From Benincasa hispida (Eukaryota > Streptophyta > Magnoliopsida > Cucurbitales > Cucurbitaceae), in assembly GCF_009727055.1 (NCBI RefSeq), contig NC_052355.1, positions 7,456,283 through 7,520,282 on the forward strand: a stretch of DNA of 64,000 nt, written 5' to 3'. This document shows positions 54,366 to 64,000 of this stretch, in pieces (the stretch's first letter is position 1; the number at the start of each line of letters is the position of its first letter). A program made the position numbers and the translations under genes. The notes under the pieces were generated by a model. It did not search any database and was not told the origin of the DNA. It was given only the letters and a program-made list of their open reading frames with translations.

Positions 54366-56412
54366 TGTTGGAATTGGTGCCCTAATTCTCCCAGAGTTTC
54401 ATAGTTTGTAAACAGTTTTTACACATTGTTATTAATAAAATAAGAGTTATTTTATTTGTATTTACTCATATCCAATGAACTAAGATCCATTGTTATTTCA
54501 TGTAAACTTGAGCATGTATATGAGACATACAAGCGGATCATGCCTTAAGTATTAACCTAAAAGGTCTAGAGTTTAAGGATAAATGAGGGATACCTTATCC
54601 TTATGACACTATAGATACGGCCTGCTTTGTAGATATTTACAAGTGTTGTAAAGTGCTACAAATGTTCCGATCCTGACCATTCATATGGAGACATGCGAGC
54701 GGGGGTGTCCTATACAAAGAGTTTGTATAAGACCAAACCACGAAATGATTAGTCTCTTTATATAACGTCGTTGATAATTGAGACTTACATCTCTCTAAAA
54801 CGACCATAGACATGACCTTAATCCTAAGTGTTTTGGGAACTCCTACCTATGAGGGCAGTTCTTTGACTAGTATGGGTGAGAGTGGCCTGATTGCTAATAC
54901 AACAAGCCTACCTTTTTGGGGATTTATCTGATTGGGGAGCTGGAAACTTAGTACAAGACGAAATTCACTCCTTCCCCGAAGCAGGGGTAAGTAGATAGAT
55001 TGTTTCTTTAAGGGTTAATTCCAGGTCTTGAACATAGTGGCCACACCCTATCTTCAAAGAGAGGACTCAGTCATAGTAGGACTACGACTTATTGTACATT
55101 AGAGGAATCAGTGGTACATAAGGAGTTAGATGTAACTACAGAGGCACAATGGTAAATTGGCCCAGCCGTACGAACGATTTGTGAAGGGTTATCACACTGT
55201 TGATTGGTTAATATGGACACAGAAATATATCTATAGTGTGAAGGGTGCAGCTGACGGTCTTTAGTGGAGTGCTCGACAATTAACAGATGGTGGATCCCGT
55301 AAACTAGAATTTAGTCAGTTATTCACGTATTGTTGGAGCTTCAAGCTACATATCCATAAGGTCCCCTTGGTAGCTCAATGGGTTTAAGTTGAGAAATTTT
55401 CGGTTAGTTTGAAGTGTTCAAATTAACAAGAAGAAATTCAATTATATGTGATATAATTGGTGTAATGTATGAGATACATTATTTGGAAGAATTAATGTAA
55501 ATATGATTTACATTAAGTACCATAAAATGAAAAAGAACTATGGTTTGTATGTTTCATGTGATGAAATATAAAAGCTATAGGTTATAAATATAATATGATA
55601 AGTTGGTTATCATATTTATTTATAATATATTAATTATATGATAATTAATTTCTTTTTCTCTAATAACCATTTGAGTGGGAGGTTATTGGAAGTTTTATGA
55701 GTAACCATGAAATAAAAGGAAAATTATTTTCCTAAAATTAAAGGTTATTTCATTCGAAAAGAACTCACGGTGAAAATCTATCAAGTAAAATTGTTTAACT
55801 AAGCGATAACATTGACGGAGACTAAACAATTGTATAGAGTTGACTATAGGATAGTCATTCAGTTGATCGTTGCTACACGATCGAGTGGCTAAGTCTATAC
55901 GACAGGCTTCCGTTTTTTAAACGATCGAGCACCTCGTCTATATGATAGACTGTGTTCTTATCTCCCACTTGCTCGATCATCTACTCGATCATAGACCTCC
56001 TCTCTTTCTCAAGCTAAGATCATATAGATCCCACAACTCTTGGATTCTCACACCGAGAATACCAAGGTAACACTTGTGGTAGTGTCTTTACTCAATTCGT
56101 GAATTGAGTGGACGCGATTGGGATCAAGAAGCATCTGGACGATCATTGTGTTCGTGTTTATTGGTGTTTATGTTTGTTGCGTTTGAGAGTTGTTGTGGAC
56201 ACATTGGACTTCGTTCAAGGGATTCTTGAAGAATGGTTCTTCAAAGGTACACATACTCTATCCCTTGATTCTATGGTAGCATGTTGTAATTTCTATACAT
56301 GTATGGCCTGTTAATTTTCATTTAGACTGTAATTGTTTTGTGTTCAATTCGAATGGAATTTGAAACGATCTCTTCCGCTCCTCATGGAAATCCTTGTGTT
56401 AGATTTCCTTCA
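54366..56412 (+). mobile_element. Solo LTR of the 2 kb copia family with perfect target duplication
   Basis: 2047 bp from TGTTGGAATTGGTGCCC to …TTTCCTTCA, flanked by AGTTA at 54361-54365 and AGTTA at 56413-56417. It contains the family hairpin TTGAAGAA-TGG-TTCTTCAA (56226-56244) followed by AAAG/GTACAC, and ACGATCGAG words near 55880-55930. It is clearly the same family as the D copies in reverse orientation. The intact duplication shows it was left by LTR-LTR recombination after a normal insertion. Confidence 0.8.
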
Positions 56413-56890
56413 AGTTATGTGTACCAATTTGTGTGAGAGGTCTATGTGACCTCGTGCCATAACCCATGGGTTATTTTGTTGCTTAGTATTGTGCATTGAT
56501 GGCAATGTGAAACAAGTGTCTCAACACTTAGGTTTATACTGTGTTTCTTATGTGAACACTTTATGTATCTGCCCAATTGTGGGACATGTTTGTATATGGT
56601 GAAGTATACACATTTGTCCGACTATGTTACACATTTTTGTATGGCAGGGTCTCTTGCAGAGTATTGTTTTCAATACTCACCCTTTCATATTTTCTTTTCT
56701 TAGGTAAGGCAAGGACGTGTAGGGTGGTTGACAGGATATTGTTGTATGAGTCGTGAGCTGTTTGATCGAGCTTTCGCATTATGATTTGTGTAATGGGTCA
56801 ATCATTTAGTTTTGAATTTTTGTTTTAATAAAGAGTTTACGAATCTTCTTGTTTTTATCCATGATTTTGGTCCAAACTTATATTTTTTTA
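56413..56890 (+). other. Right half of the sequence split by the solo LTR
   Basis: Continues the TGTGTACCAATTTGTGTGA wording seen before the insertion (compare TGTACACCAATCTATGTGA at 54297). It ends with an AATAAAG polyadenylation-like signal near 56831. Noncoding; perhaps the 3' part of an unidentified LTR. Confidence 0.35.
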
Positions 56891-58660
56891 ACCCTACATG
56901 CATAGTAATCCTCAAGGTTTGTTTTTAAAAAGCCTAGGGCATTACAATAGATGTAGCTTACAAATGAATAGAAACGGAATCAAATGCTAGAAAATATTGA
57001 ATAAATATGCATATACATTTTTACTTTGAGAAATAAACTTAAATATATAATATAGATTTAGATAATATTAAATATGTATTGAGGTTCTTCTTTGGAAGAT
57101 ACAACAACATATAACATTTATACATAATTGATGCTAAACTCAATTTTACATAATTAGTAATCAAAATGCTAAAAATAGATACATTAGTTATTTTATGATA
57201 TACTAAAAATATCTAATCAAACGCCTCAACTAACCACAATACGGTTCAAAATTATAAAACTACTAATCAATCTTTGGACGATTCAAGATATTTTATAATA
57301 ATGAAAATCAATATACTCATGATAATATCTTTAATGTTTCATAATATTATCTTCCTTCACTAGAATCACGTTAACATGATTAATAGACTTAACTTTAATT
57401 TGATATCTATTAAACTTACTAATTTGCCCACTTTGGTGACTAACAAATTATTCATAATATAAATATGATAATAAAATAATCACAAATAATTTATCATTTT
57501 AATTTGCAAAACATTATATTATCAATAGAATATCTATAAGACTTACTAATTTAGCCACTTTGATGACTAACAAATTATTTATACTATAGATAATATAATA
57601 AAATAAACACAAATAAATACACACTTTAAATTATTCCCATGATATATACATAACACATAAAGATAATAAATACATATTTTATTATATCAAACTTTAAGGA
57701 ATTTAAACATGCATAATTTATTATCTTCTAAACTAGATATAATAATCCAAGCATAATTTACATGAACATTTATGGATAACATAATTAAATCTTGCATAAC
57801 ATTAGTCTAAGAAATTTGAATTCAAAATAAGCAATAATTTAAATTTTGAAAAACATAAATAATTGATAGTGTAATTATCTTTATTTTTTTTAATAAAAGA
57901 TAAAACTTAAATCTCGCATAATATGAATTCACGATAAGCAATAATTTTGGAAACGGTAAATAATTGATAGTGTGATTATTTTTTATCTTTTCTGAAAAAA
58001 AATGGTTAAAAGAAAAGATTTTTTTTTAAAACTCTAAACTTATCTGTTTTCATGAATTAACTTTATTTTGATATCTTTATAAATTTTACTAATTTGGCCA
58101 CTTTGATGACTACAAATTATTTTCAACATATAGATATCAAAATAACATAATTTCAAGTAATTTACAACAAAAATTGTAAAACATTAATATTACAAATAAT
58201 TTATCAACATTCCAATTTGTAATTTAAATTACAAGGATAAAATCATATTTTAAATTTGAATGATAAACATATTACATGAAATAAATTAATTAATTAAAAA
58301 ACATGCCACGGTTCATCCAAGTTTCAAACTTAATCCATGATCATCATAAATTGAATTTTCACTACATTAATGCCAAGCAACAAGCTGAGACAAAGCAAAA
58401 GTCAATCATATGAATGCCTAGCATAAAACTTAATTATCAAAGAAGTACTAGCGGCATTCCATCGGTCTATGTTTCAAGATGACAAAATTTTTCATGGGAT
58501 CAAATCTTAAGGTTTTTCGATTCCATTAAAGTAGGAATCCCTTGTTTGATCGGGTATAGTAGGAGGTCAAACCGAAGATTTAGTCAGGTACCTGATTGGA
58601 GACGAAGCGGGAACGATGAGGGGATCCCCGCTCCCGACTCCGTCTCGAATTTACGTTTAC
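56891..58660. other. AT-rich intergenic region with a thrice-repeated block
   Basis: Very AT-rich without ORFs. CTAATTTGCCCACTTTGGTG (57419), the same with AGCC/GATG at 57551, and with GGCC/GATG at 58087 are each followed by a CTAACAAATTATT-type sequence. These are three diverged copies of a roughly 70-130 bp unit. 58590-58655 is a GC-rich island with GGGGATCCCCGCTCCCGACTCC. Confidence 0.5.
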
Positions 58661-58662
58661 TA

Positions 58663-58677
58663 NNNNNNNNNNNNNNN
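58663..58677. other. Assembly gap (15 N)
   Basis: Short run of N, 46 bases before the copia LTR. Confidence 0.99.
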
Positions 58678-58723
58678 TAAACTACTGTATTATTTCTTTT
58701 AGAAATTTAAGCTATGTACTGTA

Positions 58724-58980
58724 TGTTAGAAAAAAACGTGGAGGACAAATATGAAAAATGAGAGATATATTTTCTATTTAACTAAGCATGCCTTTATATA
58801 GGCTTACAAACATAAGCGTAGAAATGTCAATGGTTTAAAGCTATAAATGTCATCAAATGCTCATAACTCACATAACTCCTATAACTCAAAAATCACTATT
58901 GGTTACAAAAAAACTAAAAGTCACAAAACTCAAAAGTCACACTAAATGCCACAAATAAAGTAATAATGACAAACTTTTCA
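58724..58980 (-). mobile_element. Copia 3' LTR (minus strand)
   Basis: 257-bp LTR, TGAAAAGTTTGTC at 58980 to …CTAACA at 58724 on the minus strand. A near-identical direct copy lies at 62984-63236. A TATATA-containing stretch (CCTATATAAAGGC on the minus strand) is the likely promoter. Confidence 0.8.
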
Positions 58981-58995
58981 ATACCTCCCCTTAAA
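58981..58995 (-). other. Polypurine tract of the minus-strand copia element
   Basis: On the minus strand TTTAAGGGGAGGTAT directly precedes the LTR start TGAAAAG, the expected site of plus-strand DNA priming. Confidence 0.75.
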
Positions 58996-59631
58996 CTTGA
59001 TTTGTTACACCAAGTAAACTTATTTTGATAAAAGTCTCCAATTTGAGGGGCTTTGTGAAAATGTCTGCCGCTTGGTCCTGTGACTTGATATATTTGAGTT
59101 CCACTTCTTTCTTCGTAATGCAATCCCGAATGTAGTGAAATCGGGTATCAATGTGCTTTCTCCTCCCATGAAATACCAAATTTTTGGCTAAGGCAAAATC
59201 TCCATTGGACCTTCCATTTGAAATTTCAACTCCTTCACTAAGTTTCTTAGCCAAATTTCATGACATACACATGAAGTTGTTGTGACGTACTCTACCTCGC
59301 GTGTTGATAATGTGACTATAGGTTGCTTTTTTTTTTTTTTTTTTACATCCATGTGAACATCGTTTCACCAATAAAAAAACACAAATCCCACAGTGCTCTT
59401 TCGATCATCCAAATCATTACGCTAATCACTGTCACAAGAACCAACAATATCAAAATTGCTAGAAGAGATATAGGAAAGATCATATCCAATCGTCCCTTTG
59501 ATGTAGCGAAGTATCCTTTTTGCCATTTTGCAATGTGTTGTTGTCGGTTCCTCCATAAATCGACTAATAATTCCAACTGAATAAAGAATATCCGGTCTTG
59601 TACATGTCAAGTATCTCAAACTTCCAACCAA
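58991..59631 (-). pseudogene. pol: Copia RNase H (minus strand)
   Basis: Frames 59631-59422 (MVGSLRYLTCTRPDILYSVG, HCKMAKRILRYIKGTIGYD, CDSD) and 59254-58991 (KHIDTRFHYIRDCITKKEV, DIFTKPLKLE) are the RNase H domain in order. The interval between them is frameshifted and contains a T/A run at 59327-59342. Confidence 0.75.
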
Positions 59632-59726
59632 GCTTTTGAAATATGTAGAATTTACCTTCTCTCCTCCATCTTACTTGGTGATTTTGACTCCATATTCCAT
59701 CGGTGTTCCAATTGAATTAGCATCAT

Positions 59727-60452
59727 TCATATTGAACTTCTTAAGCACTTCTTTAACATAGCCCTCTTGGGATATAAAAATCTCATCTTCACCTTGTTTG
59801 ATCTCGATCCCAAATAGTAACTCATGAGACCAATGTCCGTCATTTCAAACTTCTTTGTCATCTCTCTTTTGAACTCATCAAACATGCTAGGATTGTTTCC
59901 GGTAAATTCTAAATCATCAACATGTAAACAAATGATTAGTATGCTTTCACCTTGCATTTTGATGTAGAGGGCATGCTCATAAGGACACTTCATATACTTC
60001 TCTCGAAAGTACTTGTCAATCTTCGAATTTCATGCTCTTGGTGCTTGCTTTAAACCATAGAGTACCTTCTTCAATCGAAGCACTTTATCTTCTTCACCCT
60101 TGACTTTATAACCCAATGGTTGTTCCACATAAACCTCTTCCTCAAGAATTCCGTTCAAGAATGCCGATTTGACATCCATTTGATGTATCTTCCAATTATT
60201 ATGGGCTGCCAAAGCAATAATCAAACGAATAGTTTCAAGGCGAACCACAAGGGCAAATACCTCATTATAGTCGATGCCATGTCGTTGGCTATACCCTTTC
60301 ACCACTAGTCTCACCTTGTGCCTCTCAACATCGCCATTGACTTTTCTCTGTGTCTTGTATACCCACTTCACTTCGATCGGTTTGTGCCCTTTTGGAAGCT
60401 TGGTCAACTCCCATATGTCATTTTTCTCTATCGCTCGAATTTCTTCATCCAT
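59727..60452 (-). pseudogene. pol: Copia reverse transcriptase (minus strand)
   Basis: Frame 60452-60030 (MDEEIRAIEKNDIWELTKLP, VRLVVKGYSQRHGIDYNEVF, IHQMDVKSAFLNG, VLYGLKQAPRA) covers the N-terminal half with the MDVKSAFLNG motif. After a stop and frame change, 59993-59727 (KMQGESILIICLHVDDLEFT) carries the catalytic box as HVDD, with both Asp present. One frameshift near 60025-59995 separates them. Confidence 0.8.
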
Positions 60453-60459
60453 TGCATCC

Positions 60460-61346
60460 TTCTAGTTCTTGCTTGCAATGGCTTCTTGGAAACTAATAGG
60501 CTCACAATCACCTAAAATACAATATAGAATTATGTCATTTTGATTTTCATTTACCTCATTAAGTTTCTGTAGACTTCGAGTTCCTCTTAGGCCAATTCCG
60601 TTCTCCGAATCGCTAGATGAACCTTTAGATGATGATCGATCGGTCGAATGAGGTGGCACTGGAATGGGCAAACCTTCACCCATTTCATCCCTGATCGGCT
60701 CATTTTCATCGTCTTCTTCAAAATGGAAGAAATCATATTCTCCTCTTGTATATTCCCAAATCCAAGAAATTCCTCATCAAAAACAACATCACGAGCTAAT
60801 CATTACCTTCCCATTCAAAGGATTGTAAAAACGATAACCTTTGAACTTGATCATAGCCGCATGAAATGAGTTTCTTGCTTCGATCACGAGTTTTGGTCCT
60901 TTTTTCTCCGACACATGAAGCATATACTGATACCCCATACATCCTTGAAGTGACCAATCCTGGGCTTTCTCCATTCTATCTTCTTGAGGTGTCCTTTGTC
61001 AACACCACTTTTTGTTGGTGCTCAATTTATTAAATAAACTGCACAAGCTACGGCCTCCGCCCAAAATTCCCTCGGCATCTTCTTTGTCTTTAGCATGCTT
61101 CTTGCCATGTTCAAGATTGTCCGATTCTTCCTCTCCACCATGTCATTTTGTTGCGGTTTCCTTGGGATTGTTAACGGACGTCGGATGCCTTTTTCAACAC
61201 AAAATTGTTTGAACTCATTTGATGTGAATTCACCACCTCAATCGGTTCTCATGACCTTGATTGTAAGGTTGCTTTCATTATCCACACGTTACCTTAAATC
61301 TCTTGAAAATTTCAAATACTTCTGATTTTTCCTTCAAAAAGTACAC
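60460..61346 (-). pseudogene. pol: Copia integrase C-terminal part (minus strand)
   Basis: Fragments in several frames: the catalytic-core end and Glu region near 61140-61080 on the minus strand, a GYDQVQ/PLNGKVMISS segment at 60974-60789, and an acidic-Ser linker (PPHSTDRSSSKGSSSDSENG) at 60683-60462 typical of the variable integrase-RT junction. Multiple frameshifts. Confidence 0.6.
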
Positions 61347-62162
61347 CTATGTTTTTCTAGAAAAATCATCAATAAATAGAAGGAAATATTTACTTTTACC
61401 ATGAGACTCTGGTTTGATCATTCCACACACATCGTCATGGATGAGTTCTAAAAGCTTCTTTGTTGTTGTCATAGACTCCTTCGGAAAACTACTTCGATGA
61501 TGTTTGCCAAGCAAACACTCTTCACACACTTGGTTTGACTTGTGAATGTGTGGTAAACCTCGCACCATCTTCTTCTTCGACAAATCTTCTAGACTTCCAA
61601 AATTAAGGTGCCCGAACCGTAGATGACATAGCCAAGAGAGACCTTCATAACACGTCTTCAAGCATTTTGAAACATCATTACATATATTCAAAGGAAACAT
61701 TCGGTTTTTAGTCATGGAGACTTTAGTAATAAGTCTCTCATGATTATCCCTCAAATACAAACAACTGTTTTTCATTTGAAATTCAAAACCTTTCTCTAAC
61801 AATCGTCCTACACTCAATATATTATTTTTTACATTGGGAATATAATAAACATTTGTGATATATTGATTTTCTCCATTTTTTAACCGAATGAGAATTTTAC
61901 CTATTCCTTTGATGGCGGCTAAAGAATTGTCTCCAAAGGCAATATTACCTTTCTCCATCTCGTTCAACTCCATAAACATCTCGCGTTTTCCACATATGTG
62001 ATTCGAGGCTCCTGTGTCAAGATACCACATACTATCTTGACTCTCTTCTTCTCCCTTTGAAACCATAAATAAGGTTCCATTCTCCTCTGCATAATTGGAT
62101 TGCCCTTGATGAGCTTTTGATGTGCTAGCGGTTGATTGATCCTGATGCTTTCGATCAATCAA
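61347..62162 (-). pseudogene. pol: Copia protease and integrase N-terminus, open 271-codon frame
   Basis: The frame includes the aspartic protease (WYLDTGASNHICG, with an intact DTGA active site), the protease body (IAFGDNSLAAIKGIGKI, NNILSVGRLLEKGF), the pre-integrase zinc-binding segment (HLRFGHLNFGSL … CEECLLGKHHRSSF) and the start of the integrase core (LIHDDVCGMI, LLFIDDFSR). It then runs into a stop. It is part of the same polyprotein as the gag at 62328-62945. Confidence 0.8.
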
Positions 62163-62327
62163 CTCTGTTTGAGATGAGTAACACTCATTCGCATAACGTC
62201 CATATTTATTACAATTATAATATTTTACCTCAGATTTATCTCTCCCGGACCTTCCACCACGCCTTCCACGACCACGACTATTCTCCTCCTTGATTTTGAG
62301 TTAGAGAAGTTGTTTAACGGTCTATGT
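62163..62327 (-). pseudogene. gag: Copia gag zinc-knuckle segment, degenerate
   Basis: Between the gag stop and the protease frame, the minus strand reads RGRGRRGGRSGRDKSEV and then YYNCNKYGRYANEC. The CCHC knuckle has lost its first Cys (Tyr) and its His (Arg). RNA binding by this knuckle is not expected. Confidence 0.6.
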
Positions 62328-62945
62328 TTACTCTATCCTCCTTTTCTTTTTCTCCTCATAGGCTTGTAACGAGCCTATAAATTGTTCAATTGTCATGTTC
62401 TCGAGATCCTGTGTCTTCTCGATCGTCGTGGCGATAATCTCGAACTTTGTATTTAGACTTCGTAGAACCTTCTCCATGACACGAACATCGGTGATTTCTT
62501 CACCATTCCGTCTCAATTGGTTGACGATAACCATTACTTTTGTGTGATATTCCGCTATCACCTCCGTCTCCTTCATTTGTAAAGATTCAAACTCATCACA
62601 TAAGGTTTGCAACCATATCTTTTTCACACGATCGGCTCCTCTATGAGTCGATTGGAGCTTGTCCCATGCTGCCTTTAACGTCTTCGCATTGGCGATGGTC
62701 TCAAACGTATCTTCGTCCACCGATTGATACAAGATATAAAGGGCCTTCTTGTCCTTCTTTCTTGTCTCCTTTAACGCATCTCTTTGCGCTTGATCGACTC
62801 CAGCTTCTACCTCTTGGAAATCGTTCTCCATGATCTCCCACACGTCTTGTGCTCCTAGTAACGCTTTTATCTTGATGCTCCAATTGTCATAGTTGAGCTT
62901 GGTAAGCATTGATAGTTGAAGTGAACCTATCCCACCGTTGGCCAT
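62328..62945 (-). CDS. gag: Copia gag, N-terminal part (205 aa)
   Basis: Start chosen at 62945 (MANGGIGSLQLSMLTKLNYD) because it is the first ATG after the PBS. An in-frame ATG at 63041 lies inside the LTR. Domain order is DUF4219-like (LNYDNWSIKIKALLGAQDVW) then the UBN2-type gag core (LYILYQSVDEDTFETIANAK, AAWDKLQSTHRG, LQTLCDEFESLQMKETEVIA, MTIEQFIGSLQAYEEKKK). It forms the particle shell in active elements. The frame ends early at KKRRIE, just before the basic knuckle region. Confidence 0.8.
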   Translation of the reverse strand: MANGGIGSLQLSMLTKLNYDNWSIKIKALLGAQDVWEIMENDFQEVEAGVDQAQRDALKETRKKDKKALYILYQSVDEDTFETIANAKTLKAAWDKLQSTHRGADRVKKIWLQTLCDEFESLQMKETEVIAEYHTKVMVIVNQLRRNGEEITDVRVMEKVLRSLNTKFEIIATTIEKTQDLENMTIEQFIGSLQAYEEKKKRRIE

Positions 62946-62962
62946 TTTTCTCTCAATATTTT

Positions 62963-62980
62963 CTACTAGCTTTGATACCA
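62963..62980 (-). other. Primer-binding site (Met-type)
   Basis: On the minus strand TGGTATCAAAGCTAGTAG, three bases after the LTR. It matches the initiator-Met tRNA PBS TGGTATCAGAGC with one change. Confidence 0.8.
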
Positions 62981-62983
62981 CTA

Positions 62984-63236
62984 CGTTATAAAAAAACGTG
63001 GAGGACAAATATAAAAAATGAGAGATATATTTTCCATTCAACTAAGCATGCCTTTATATAGGCTTACAAACATAACCATAGGAATGTCAATGGTTTAAAG
63101 CTATAAATGTCATCAAATGCTCATAACTCACATAATTGAACTCAAAAATCACTATTGGTTACAAAAAACTAAAAGTCACAAAACCCAAAAGTCACACTAA
63201 TGTCACAAATAAAGTTTAATAATGACAAACTTTTCA
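62984..63236 (-). mobile_element. Copia 5' LTR (minus strand)
   Basis: Direct copy of the LTR at 58724-58980, differing by scattered substitutions and small indels (for example, a short deletion after CTCACATAA). Its inner edge reads …TTATAACG where the other copy has CTAACA. Confidence 0.8.
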
Positions 63237-63356
63237 ACGCTATAATGCTAGATTTAGATTTTTTTTGTTTATATTAATTAAAGTAAGTTAAACACTATAT
63301 TCTATGTTTAATTATACATTTAAATAAATAAAATAACGGTAATACTGACGTCTAAT

Positions 63357-63491
63357 CTAAAATATTAAAATTTTTAATATAAATATCAATTTTTTTAATT
63401 AAATTTTCTTAGAACAGGGATTTTCCTAAAATATTAAAATTTTTAATATAAATATCAATTTTTTAATTAAATTTTCTTAGAACAGGGATTT
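63357..63491. repeat. 69-bp tandem duplication
   Basis: CTAAAATATTAAAATTTTT…TTCTTAGAACAGGGATTTT occurs at 63357 and again at 63426, two copies nearly identical apart from one T in a T-run. Recent local duplication. Confidence 0.85.
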
Positions 63492-64000
63492 TTCCCGTGG
63501 TGACTCAATCCCAAAATGGAGAATCCCCAACTCCAACCTCGATTTCCTAAAACAGGGAATGAGGTGGAGACGATGATGAAAGTTCTTTAAGGGGACGGGG
63601 ATGGGGAATGCACACCCAACCCTGTCCTATCTGTCCCGTCCTGTTGCGAAGAATCGAACCATCACTGACCTATGAACTGAAAATAATAATAACAATCCGT
63701 TGTAGAGAAACCATTAACATCAATATTCAAAATTACTTCAGTCATAAAAAAAAATCCTTAATTTATGGTTGATAGCTTACCTAATCCTTTAATGTTTTAA
63801 TCAATTTACTGTAATTTAAAGTATCTACTAAAAAAACATATACCCATTTGTAGCAGAGACATGAATTTATACATTAAACATATCATAAGTTCTCAATCAA
63901 AATTCTGATATTACTAGTAAGTTTCAACTTCATGATTATACAATAAAACCCTAATATTATATAAAACAATAAATACCAAGATTTTTTAACTAAATGATTC
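63492..64000. other. GC-rich repeat remnant and AT-rich end of window
   Basis: 63492-63660 has GAGAATCCCCAACTCC…GGGGACGGGGATGGGG…CCTGTCCTATCTGTCCCGTCC, similar in character to 58590-58655 on the other side of the copia element. This suggests the copia element inserted into one GC-rich repeat. 63661-64000 is AT-rich with no gene seen. Confidence 0.4.

Noticed and set aside
1..64000. tRNA or rRNA genes
   Set aside because: The only tRNA-like matches are short PBS sequences complementary to tRNA 3' ends next to LTRs; no cloverleaf-sized candidates were recognised by eye.

Overview
The window looks like repeat-rich nuclear DNA from a dicot plant. It is AT-rich, contains nested Ty1/copia and Ty3/gypsy LTR retrotransposons of plant type, has small LTR and MITE-like remnants, and carries three assembly gaps (N at 1434-2107, 41453-41477 and 58663-58677). 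Cucurbitaceae is my best guess. It rests on memory of similar env-like ORFs, LTR families and cystatin-like phloem proteins in cucurbits, not on any search. No rRNA, tRNA, CRISPR array or bacterial-type operon was seen.

Layout. 1-267: edge of an unidentified minus-strand ORF. 1141-2762: broken gag and primer-binding site (PBS) of a minus-strand Athila-like gypsy element. 2769-6699: two copies of its roughly 1.9 kb LTR, head to head, forming a large inverted repeat. 6926-8976: 3' end of a Sirevirus-like copia element: RNase H tail, env-like ORF, polypurine tract (PPT), and a 3' LTR with an array of short hairpins. 9803-26600: four tandem copies of a cystatin-like gene on the minus strand (9803-10120, 15903-16219 frameshifted, 18543-18860, 24972-25289). 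They sit in a segmental duplication that also carries the Sirevirus tail, a MITE-like element, a TRIM-like mini-LTR element and the 5' end of a second copia family with 2 kb LTRs. 27123-36370: further copies of that LTR family, one a solo LTR, and a PBS-bearing 5' LTR with a 22-bp minisatellite in its leader. 36371-48786: a minus-strand Athila element whose pol region is present twice. The two copies differ mostly by single-base indels, which points to an assembly artefact. 48787-53049: a 5'-truncated, catalytically dead plus-strand copia element with its 3' LTR. 54366-56412: a solo LTR with a perfect 5-bp target duplication. 58724-63236: a nearly full-length minus-strand copia element with both LTRs, PBS and PPT.

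The only plausible host genes are the three intact cystatin-like genes. Each is a single exon of 105 codons with a TATA box exactly 84 bp upstream of the ATG. Their products keep the cystatin helix and beta strands but lack the QxVxG protease-binding loop. Everything else is transposon-derived or unassigned. The most unusual structure is the hairpin array in the Sirevirus-like LTR, where stems differ in sequence but several share a purine GGGAG-type loop.
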